A stretch of DNA of 64,000 nucleotides from Closterium sp. NIES-65. Its lineage: Eukaryota; Streptophyta; Zygnematophyceae; Desmidiales; Closteriaceae. The stretch lies in NCBI GenBank assembly GCA_948144175.1, contig CANXME010002591.1, positions 1,484,501-1,548,500 on the forward strand, written 5' to 3'. Below are positions 11,285-21,800 of the stretch, piece by piece. The position numbers and the translations under genes were made by a program. The notes under the pieces were generated by a model. It was given only the letters and a program-made list of their open reading frames with translations, was not told the origin of the DNA and searched no databases. Position 1 is the stretch's first letter. Every line of letters begins with the position of its first letter.

Positions 11285-12760
11285 TGGTTTGGTTTGGTGC
11301 TCCTCCGCTTGTTCCATGATGATATGATATACCAATGCCTGCTGGTTCTGCTCATAATAGAAACATGATGTGATACAACAACAGCACCATTGGTTCGTTT
11401 GGCTCTGCTGGCTGGTTGGAGACCTGCAATGCTAACTCCACTTCTTGGTCCATTGGCTATAGAAAATCTTGTGGTACTAGAGCATCACATGTAGTAGAGG
11501 ATGCTTCAAATTCAGCAGTGGGAGCTTCGGGTTATACTTGTGCTGGTCTCTTCAGAATGTATAGTAGAATTGGTCATATGGAGAAAAGGATGCTTCAGGA
11601 GTGTGGCCTCTAGTTATACATGACTCTATTGTAACTGAAAAATATTCTTACAACCATCGTGTAGTTTTGAGGTGTCACAGGTGCTGCCAAAAGTAGCCCC
11701 ATAATCGTCACCTTGATCGTATTTTGTTTTGAAAGTTGGCAGGCTCCCCTCCCCAGTCAACCAGCCAAATTTCTGACCGGAATGAAATAGTGGCGGTATT
11801 TCTAGCTCGGAACCAGGTCGGATTCAGAAGCGGTGCAAGTACGCTTAGTAAAAGCAACATATAGTAAAAGCTAAACCTGGTGTTACGTTCCGGGGAACTA
11901 GCCTCGTGACTTGTCCGGCACCATTCGTGGTCAGCATCAGTTCAGTGCTCTTGCCCTTATCAAGGAACGATAAGTACAGCACACAGAACACAGTCAGCCT
12001 CAACGACCTTCAAACATGTGGTCAGGGCTTGCCCTCGAAACGAGACTCCCCTCCTAGACCCAGTTCAGCCTCATGGGGGAGCACTTGACTTCACTCCACC
12101 TTTCAAGGTTCGGCATCGCCAAATCTCGTGAACGGCTTGGATGTATCGTTTCGCTTTTTACCAATTGAGATTTTTTCGTGCAGGTCAGCCAACTTGTACA
12201 ACATTTTTCAAGGGTCACTACTACTCCCCTCCCCGAGAAACAGAGATGAAATGCACAGCATATACAGTACTAAAAACCTGTTTACACTAAACAGCCCGGT
12301 TACGTCCTAAACTGCAGTCTTTTATTTCTCCAGTCACCGACCTCCCAGGCCTGATAGCAGTCACCTCAAGATTGCCCCCTACTCCTTTCTGCGGTAAAGC
12401 TCTTTGAAGTTTATTGGGACTTGATGAGTTACTACATGCGCCAAAATCACCGCCAAACCGAATCCCTCCTATAATATACCATCAGGTGTTGATGCTCTGC
12501 TGCCCTGCCGAGCAAATCGATGATTCGAACTTCTCAAGTCTGGTTGGGCGAACTTTGTCTACTGGACTCCCTGGTCTGATGAAGTTGTTGGTCCTTCCGC
12601 CATTTGCGTGCTAGGTTTTTACCTACGACTGTCCCGCCGATCCGTTGTTATTTCGGTGCCCTAAACTGGCTGCGATGTTTTTGTACGGGAGAAAACAATG
12701 AGTGGACTCCCATCATAATTCGTGCTTTTCCTTCGCGACAACGCACCCGTACGATCCGCC
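11285..12760. other. Intergenic region
   Basis: No gene recognised. 12050-12110 shares words with the window start at 80-160. Otherwise this is unremarkable moderate-GC sequence holding a 3' UTR and the promoter of the gene starting at 12761. Confidence 0.4.
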
Positions 12761-14827
12761 ATGGGAACGAGAATGAACCTCCTGACATCGCGCTTCTCTG
12801 ACGGGATAAATCAGCGCTTTATCCGGGAGAAGCTAAAGCAGTTAAAGTTACCCACTAGCAACATTGGGAAGGGACTCGTGGGAGTGGTGTTGCTCGCGCT
12901 TCTCATGCTTGTCGGCTCCTTCTCGCAATCCACGTCACAAGCGCCCAGTGTCCTCCTGCCGTGGGGCCATGAAAGGTGAGAATTCCCGCCGTGGGGCCAT
13001 GTCCGCTTCTACCACGCGCGTCCGCGCGTCTTGTCCATTACTGCTCATTCTCGCTGCACCTTCGTCGATGCACCTTCTGGGCTCTAGTTTTACAGTTTCC
13101 CGCTACTCTCTGACTGCTTTCCTGCATTAGTCGTCACAGCCCAACCTCATAGCCTCGTCGGCGCCCGATCGCGTCGCTCCTTCTCCGGCACCTCACATGC
13201 CAGGTTCTGCGGTTTCCGTGCCCTATCCAGTGCGCGCCCAATCCCTTGCGCATGCACACTATCCAATCCCCGCCCTCCGCCAGGTTGGTGCACGACGCGG
13301 CGGAGCTACAGCTGTGCCGCATAGAGCTGGAGCGCGTGCGGCGGGATCCGGGCGCATCGGAGGCCGTGGGCAAGTGCCAGGAGCGGCTGGTGCGACTCAT
13401 GGGGACGCCCTCTGTCACCCACGCCAACGGCACCATCGCGCCCGCGGGTGAGCGGTGACGACAGGGGGGTGAGCGGAGGCGGTGAGGGGAGGGAGTGAGG
13501 GGAGGGGATGATGGGAGGGGGGGATGAGGGGAGGGGATGATGGGAAGGGTTGAGGGGAGGGGGCGATGGGAGAGAGGGGGTGAGGGGAGGGGGTGATGGG
13601 AGAGAGGGGGTGAGGGGAGGGGGTGAGGGGAGGGGGTGATGGGAGAGAGGGGGTGAGGGGAGGGGGTGATGGGAGAGAGGGGGTGAGGGGAGGGGGTGAG
13701 GGGAGGGGGTGATGGGAGAGAGGGGGTGAGGGGAGGGGTTATGGGAGGGACCAAGCAGTTTTCTTATTGTTTCTCAGTTCCACTTGCTCTCGTGCTGTGG
13801 ACCCTCTGGGCCAGCGCCTTCTTGCTGCTAAGACGTCACTCCCCCCCCTCTCTCCCCCTCCATTCCTTCTCTCCCCCCCTCTCTCCCCCTCCCTTCCCTC
13901 TCTCCCCCCTCTCTCCCCCTCCCTTCCTTCTCTCCCCCCCCTCTCCCCCTCCCTTCATTCTCTCCCCCTCCCCCCCCCTCCCTTCATTCTCTCCCCCCCC
14001 CCCCCCCCCCCCTCCCTTCCTTCTCTCCCCCCTCTCCACCCCCTTCCCCCCCACTCCACACCACGCTTCTCCTATACTCACTCTCTCCTGTACCTGTGTG
14101 CCCCGCCCCCCCTTCACCCCCCACTCCCCTCTCCTCCCTTCCCCGTCCTCTCCGTCCTGCCCATGTGCTCTGTGGGGTGTGGGGTGCGGGCCGTGCAGCG
14201 ACGCCATTCGAGGACGTGGAGAGCATGAGTGCTGTGGAGCTCAAGAAGGAGGTCATTGACCTCAGGGTGAGTGGGCGTGGGCGTGGGCGTGGGCGTGGGT
14301 GTGGGCGTGGGCATGGGAGTAAAGAGGGAAGGTAAGTGTAATAGAAGGAGTGGGAGTGGGAGTGGGAGTGACCACACCTCCTCTCGTTGTTTGGCTGGAG
14401 CCTCCTCAAAAGGAAGTCATCCCGCTGCGTTTAAGGCACCGATATGTTTTATTTTTTCAAACTTCACGCGGACTTTTAGGCGCCTTCAGAAGGGGGAGGG
14501 GGGTTGTTGGGGTGTGACAGGGAGAGCAAGATATAGAAGGTTTAGTCCCATAGATGTAATAGGCTCTCCTTGCACACTCCTTGCAGTTGTCTGTACCTCA
14601 TTTTCTACACCAATGAAAGGACCGTTCGAGAAGGGGAAGGGGAGGTATCCTCTCCGTCCCCACTCCTCTTCTCAACCTCTTTCGTTCCTTTCCCCCACCC
14701 CCCTCCCGCCCTGTCGCCCGGCACAGATAGAGGTGGCAATCCTGAGGCAGGAGAAGCTGCGGTTGGAGAGTGCAGAGAAGGAGCGTGCCGTGTGGGACAA
14801 CGCCCTCGTCCCCAAGTCGGTGAGTCA

Positions 14828-14920
<93 letters not shown>

Positions 14921-15778
14921 GCACGCCGCTCCTACCTACCTAGTACCAACCAACCAACCAACCACTGTGCGAGCCCAACCCTGAGCTTTCACCAGCCCTG
15001 CGCTGCTGGCCTGGCAGCCCTACGCCGCTGGCATGCTCCTCTCTTGAAGTGTTCGTTGTTCTCCCTTTCTATCGCGCACTCACACACTCTTTCTTTTCTG
15101 TTCTCTTACTCGTTCCCGTTCCCGCTGTGTCCTTGTCCCCTCTCGTTGCCCGCGACACCACCATGATCAGGCAGTGGAGGGAGCGCGCATGGTAGTGGCA
15201 GCAGGTCACACGTACCCTGTGGTGCCAGGAGCGCTGGTCAACGGAACACGCGCCAACTCTGGCTTTTTAGGCTAGCCTCTGAAGTCTCCGCTTTTGTGTC
15301 CCTTTCGCTCCGCACCACCACCACCACCATGAGCAGGCAGTGGAGGGAGCGCGCATGGTGGTATCAGGCCACACATGCCCCGTGGTGCCAGAAGCTCTCG
15401 TCAACGGCACGCACGTCAATTCCGTCTCAGGCCTGGCTGAGCTCGTGACTGAGGCAACGGCGCAAGCAATCAACGCCTCTGTTGCTGCGGCTGTCGCTGC
15501 TGGGAATGGCACGGACGGCAACAGCACGTTGGGCGGGGCCGCGGTGTTTCCGGTGGTGACGAATGATGCTGCGCTGGCGGCTGTTGCGGGGGATGTGAAG
15601 GAGGGGGAGAATACGACCCTGGCGAGATGGAATGTGAGTTGTGGGGAGTGAAGACTTGTGTGCATGCGTGCGTGTGAGAGTGTGTGAGTGTGAGTGTGTG
15701 TGTGTGTAGTGAGTATGAGTGTGTTTGTGTGTGTGTGTGAGTGTGAGTGTGAGTGTGTGTGGTTCAGTGTGAGTATGA

Positions 15779-15843
<65 letters not shown>

Positions 15844-18800
15844 GCGCACGCACGCGTGCATGCGGGTGATCTGTGCAAGTGCGATGTGTCAATGCGGATC
15901 AGGCACAATATCCGAGAGTGCGTACGGTACAATCTCAATAGTAGTGCACACGGTATCGCTCTCCATCCATCAGCCATCCACTCGCCCAGACACCTGCACT
16001 GCCCATGCGTGTGCGTGCACTCTCACGCTCTCTCACCTCACGCACACACCCAACGCTTTCAGACGCACACGCTCACCCAGTTCTGCACGCTCCCACGCAC
16101 ACTCTCGTGCCCTTCGCTCGCACACGCACATGCCCGGCCGCACAATCACAGGGCTACGAGTGCAGGCGAGCATAGCGCACATGCGGATGTTTTGAGTCGA
16201 CTCAAAACACGGCTCATAACACGCACAATCACAGGGCCACGAGTGCAGGGCGAGCATAGCGCATATGCAAATTTACCTCAACCACACAGTCTCTGCGCCG
16301 TATTGTTGCCGGCGCTGACATGCTGCCAGCCAAACATGCCCTTACTCTCTCCCCCATTGCCCCACAACCACAACCACCACCGCAGGGCTACGAGTGCAGG
16401 GCGAGCATAGCGGACATGAAGAGGTACCTCAACTACACAGTGCGGGCGGACTGCCCGCACGACTGGTTCTTCGTGCAGCGCCTCATGTTCATCAAGGACT
16501 GCTTCTCGCTGCCGCGCCGCCGCTGCTTCACCATCACGCCCCGCGCCGTGCAGGAGGTGCGTGCGTGCCTCTGCCTCTGCCTCTGCCTCTGCCTCTGCCG
16601 CTGCCTCTGCCTCTGCCGCTGCCTCTGCCTCTGCCTCTGCCTCTGCCTCTGCCGCTGCCTCTGCCTCTGCCTCTGCCTCTGCCGCTGCCTCTGCCTCTGC
16701 CTCTGCCTCTGCGTCTGCCTCTGCCTCTGCCTCTGCCTCTGCCTCTGCGTCTGCCTCTGCCTCTGCCGCTGCCTCTGCCTCTGCCTCTGCCTCTGCCGCT
16801 GCCTCTGCCTCTGCCTCTGCGTCTGCGTCTGCCTCTGCCACTGCCTCTGCCTCTGCCTCTGCCTCTGCCTCTGCCTCTGCCTCTGCCTCTGCCTCTGCCG
16901 CTGCCTCTGCCTCTGCCTCTGCCTCTGCCGCTGACTCTGCCTCTGCCTCTGCCTCTGCCTCTGCCTCTGCCGCTGCCTCTGCCTCTGCCTCTGCGTCTGC
17001 GTCTGCGTGGCCTGGCTTCCATTCCATCGTAAGTGTCGCTCGTGCTTTTCCTGCTGTTTGTGAAATGTGCCTGCAATCTCTGTTGTGCCTGCAATCTCTG
17101 TTGTGCCTGCAATCTCTGTTGTGCCTGCAATCTCTGTTGTGCCTGCAATCTCTGTTGTGCCTGCAATCTCTGTTGTGCCTGCAATCTCTGTTGTGCCTGC
17201 AATCTCTGTTGTGCCTGCAATCTCTGTTGTGCCTGCAATCTCTGTTGTGCCTGCAATCTCTGTTGTGCCTGCAATCTCTGTTGTGCCTGCAATCTCTGTT
17301 GTGCCTGCAATCTCTGTTGTGCCTGCAATCTCTGTTGTGCCTGCAATCTCTGTTGTGCCTGCAATCTCTGTTGTGCCTGCAATCTCTGTTGTGCCTGCAA
17401 TCTCTGTTGTGCCTGCAATCTCTGTTGTGCCTGCAATCTCTGTTGTGCCTGCAATCTCTGTTGTGCCTGCAATCTCTGTTGTGCCTGCAATCTCTGTTGT
17501 GCCTGCAATCTCTGTTGTGCCTGCAATCTCTGTTGTGCCTGCAATCTCTGTTGTGCCTGCAATCTCTGTTGTGCCTGCAATCTCTGTTGTGCCTGCAATC
17601 TCTGTTGTGCCTGCAATCTCTGTTGTGCCTGCAATCTCTGTTGTGCCTGCAATCTCTGTTGTGCCTGCAATCTCTGTTGTGCCTGCAATCTCTGTTGTGC
17701 CTGCAATCTCTGTTGTGCCTGCAATCTCTGTTGTGCCTGCAATCTCTGTTGTGCCTGCAATCTCTGTTGTGCCTGCAATCTCTGTTGTGCCTGCAATCTC
17801 TGTTGTGCCTGCAATCTCTGTTGTGCCTGCAATCTCTGTTGTGCCTGCAATCTCTGTTGTGCCTGCAATCTCTGTTGTGCCTGCAATCTCTGTTGTGCCT
17901 GCAATCTCTGTTGTGCCTGCAATCTCTGTTGTGCCTGCAATCTCTGTTGTGCCTGCAATCTCTGTTGTGCCTGCAATCTCTGTTGTGCCTGCAATCTCTG
18001 TTGTGCCTGCAATCTCTGTTGTGCCTGCAATCTCTGTTGTGCCTGCAATCTCTGTTGTGCCTGCAATCTCTGTTGTGCCTGCAATCTCTGTTGTGCCTGC
18101 AATCTCTGTTGTGCCTGCAATCTCTGTTGTGCCTGCAATCTCTGTTGTGCCTGCAATCTCTGTTGTGCCTGCAATCTCTGTTGTGCCTGCAATCTCTGTT
18201 GTGCCTGCAATCTCTGTTGTGCCTGCAATCTCTGTTGTGCCTGCAATCTCTGTTGTGCCTGCAATCTCTGTTGTGCCTGCAATCTCTGTTGTGCCTGCAA
18301 TCTCTGTTGTGCCTGCAATCTCTGTTGTGCCTGCAATCTCTGTTGTGCCTGCAATCTCTGTTGTGCCTGCAATCTCTGTTGTGCCTGCAATCTCTGTTGT
18401 GCCTGCAATCTCTGTTGTGCCTGCAATCTCTGTTGTGCCTGCGATCTCTGTTGTGCCTGCAATCTCTGTTGTGCCTGCAATCTCTGTTGTGCCTGCAATC
18501 TCTGTTGCGTTTTGAGTCGACTCAAAACACACATGTGCCTGCAATCTCTGTTGCGTTTTGAGTCGACTCAAAACACACATGTGCCTGCAATCTCTGTTGC
18601 GTTTTGAGTCGACTCAAAACACACATGTGCCTGCAATCTCTGTTGCGTTTTGAGTCGACTCAAAACACACATGTGCCTGCAATCTCTGTTGCGTTTTGAG
18701 TCGACTCAAAACACACATGTGCCTGCAATCTCTGTTGCGTTTTGAGTCGACTCAAAACACACATGTGCCTGCAATCTCTGTTGCGTTTTGAGTCGACTCA

Positions 18801-21800
18801 AAACACACATGTGCCTGCAATCTCTGTTGCGTTTTGAGTCGACTCAAAACACACATGTGCCTGCAATCTCTGTTGCGTTTTGAGTCGACTCAAAACACAC
18901 ATGTGCCTGCAATCTCTGTTGCCACGTATTTCCCCGCTCTCCTCTCTCCCTTGTCTCCCGAATCCCCGTTACCCACACTCCCCACTCTCTCAACGCAGCC
19001 CGTCGCACAGCCCAAGCTGTTCTCCTCCCCTGGTCCCTGGCCCATCTCCCCTCTCCCGTCTCCCCATTCCCCACCTCCCACACCCCCCTCCCCAACCCCC
19101 CCACTGCCCATTGCAGCCCATAGCGCGGCCCAAGTCGCTGTTCTCGCAGGGGGCACTGATGGACTCGAACGTGCGGTGGGACCTGCACCAGTGCAAGTCG
19201 TTTGGGTGCCTCAACTCGCGCGTGGAGGGTGATTGCCGCAACTGCTTCAACATGACCCTCGAGAGCAACCGCTGGAAGGCGCCCTTCCGCGGCTCCATCA
19301 CCATGGCTGCTGTCATCGCCATGAAGCCCGGATCGCTCAGGTGGGTGGCAGGTGTGGTGGGGGAAGGGGCAAGGGCAAGGGGGGGTGAAATGCAGGAGAG
19401 TATGCTGGGGTCCTCCTGGGGGCGCCCTTCCGCGGCTCCATCACCATGGCCGCTGTCATTGCCATGAAGCCCGGATCGCTCAGGTGGGGTGAGGGAAGGG
19501 GGGGAGAGGCAAGGGCAAGGGGGGGTGAAATTAAGGGGGAGTATCATGGGGTCCTCCTGGGGGCTGTTGGGGCTGCCTGCGATGCTCCATCACCATGGCC
19601 GCTGTCATCGCCATGATGCCCGGGACCCTCAGGTGGGTTGAGGGACGGAGGGAGGTGGGAGGGGGACGTGAAGGATGATGGGTGGATGAGAGGCGGTGTG
19701 GGAAAGGAGGAAGGGAGGGAGGGGCGGATGGTTTTGGGACGCCTGGAGAGCTTTGCTGTGGGAGTGTTTGTGGTCCTGTTTCCATCAGGCCAAGCCTTCT
19801 CCCAAGCACTTACCATGCAAAGTCGCTCACATCTCTCCACCCCTTTCTCCCTCTGCTCCCCTCTCTTCCTCCTCTCCCTGCCCCAACCCACAACCCCTCC
19901 GTCTCCCTCTACCTTCCCCACTTCCTCCCCCCAGCCGTATCTTCTCCTTCAACCCATCTCGTCGCCCCCATCCCCATCTCTTCCCCCTAACCACGCCCCC
20001 CCCCTCCCCCCAACCATCTGCCCCCCAACCCATCTCCATCTCTCCCCTCCCCATGTCCAGGCTGGGGCTGGATGTGGGGGGCGGCACGGGCAGCTTTGCG
20101 GCGCACATGGCACGGTACGGTGTGACAGTGATGACCACCGCATACAACGTGGAGACCACCGCCAATCGCACGGGCGGCCTGCCCTACATGGAGGCCATTG
20201 CGCTCAGGGGCCTCATCCCCCTGCACTCGCCGCACAAGGTGCATGGGCAGTGGTGTGGTGTGGTGTGGTGTGGTGTGCTGTGCTGTGCTGTGCTGTGCTG
20301 TGGTGTGCTGTGCTGTGCATGGGGTGTGGATCTTTGTGGATGTGGTTTGGCGCAGGGAGAGGGGAGGGGGGGAGTTGCGGTGTGGCCATCGCATTGAGGG
20401 GCCCCATCCCCCCTGCACTCGCTGCACAAGGTGCACGCCGTGCTGTGCATGTGCGGTTTCTAATCATTCCCAAATAACACTCGCGGCAAAGGTGGGGGGG
20501 ATTATGGGGATGGTGGGGGTTTGGGGGGCTATGATGGCTCCTCCCCTCCTTGGAGTGCAGCTGTGCAGGTTAGCTGCTCCTGTCAGGTTTCAATGCCTTG
20601 ACTTGTGTGTTATGTTCCAATGCCCAGCTTGCCACGCTATGTCTGAAGGCACACGTATGGCAAACTTAACAACAGCAACTGGTCAAACACACATGCACGC
20701 CTCTCATCCCATCTCCCTAACCTTACCAATTCCTCCTCTAACCCGCATGTGCGCAGGCGCGGTTGCCGCTGTACGATGCGATGTTGGACATAGTGCACAC
20801 GGTGAACTGAACAGCAGCAAGTGCACGTACCGGTAGGTTGTCGCCGCCATCCCATCTCCCCCCCCCCCCCCCCCCCCCCTCCCTGTCCCCCCCCCCACCC
20901 CGCTCCCCCCTCCCCAATGTGCCCAGGGGCGGTTGCCGCTGTACGATGGGACGTTGGACATAGTGCACACGGTGAACAGCGTCAAGTACCTGCCCATGCT
21001 CGAGTTCGAGGAGATGCTCTTCGAGTGGGACCGCGTGCTCAGAGGAGGTCCGTCCTGCTCTTGCTCTTGCTCCTGCTCTTGCTCTTGCTCTTGCTCTTGC
21101 TTCTGCTCTTGCTCATGCTCTTGCTTCTGCTCTTGCTCTTGCTCTTGCTCTTGCTCCTGCTCTTGCTCTTGCTCCTGCTCCTGCTCCTGCTGCTCTTGCT
21201 CCTGCTCCTGCTCCTGCTCCTGCTCTTGCTCTTGCTCCTGCTCTTGCTCATACTCCTGCTCTTGCTCCTGCTCTTGCTCATACTCCTGCTCTTGCTCCTG
21301 CTCTTGCTCATACTCCTGCTCTTGCTCCTGCTCTTGCTCATACTCCTGCTCTTGCTCCTGCTCTTGCTCATACTCCTGCTCTTGCTCTTGCTCTTGCTCA
21401 TGCTCTTGCTTCTGCTCTTGCTCTTGCTCTTGCTCTTGCTCTTGCTCCTGCTCTTGCTCTTGCTCTTGCTCTTGCTCCTGCTCTTGCTCTTGCTCCTGCT
21501 CCTGCTCCTGCTGCTCTTGCTCCTGCTCCTGCTCCTGCTCCTGCTCTTGCTCTTGCTCTTGCTCCTGCTCCTGCTCCTGCTCCTGCTCTTGCTCCTGCTC
21601 CTGCTCTTGCTCATACTCCTGCTCTTGCTCTTGCTCTTGCTCATGCTCTTGCTTCTGCTCTTGCTCTTGCTCTTGCTCTTGCTCTTGCTCCTGCTCTTGC
21701 TCTTGCTCCTGCTCCTGCTCCTGCTGCTCTTGCTCCTGCTCCTGCTCCTGCTCTTGCTCTTGCTCTTGCTCTTGCTCCTGCTCCTGCTCCTGCTCCTGCT

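Noticed and set aside
16433-18610. Very long open frames on both strands across the 6-bp and 18-bp arrays (for example repeats of TTEIAG, QRLQAQ, CACNLC)
   Set aside because: The repeat periods are multiples of three and lack stops, so all frames stay open. The segment lies between two exons of the methyltransferase-like gene.
18507-18922. CRISPR-like array of palindromic 20-mers with regular 26-bp spacers
   Set aside because: All spacers are identical, the context is a eukaryotic intron, and no cas genes are present. It is a tandem repeat.
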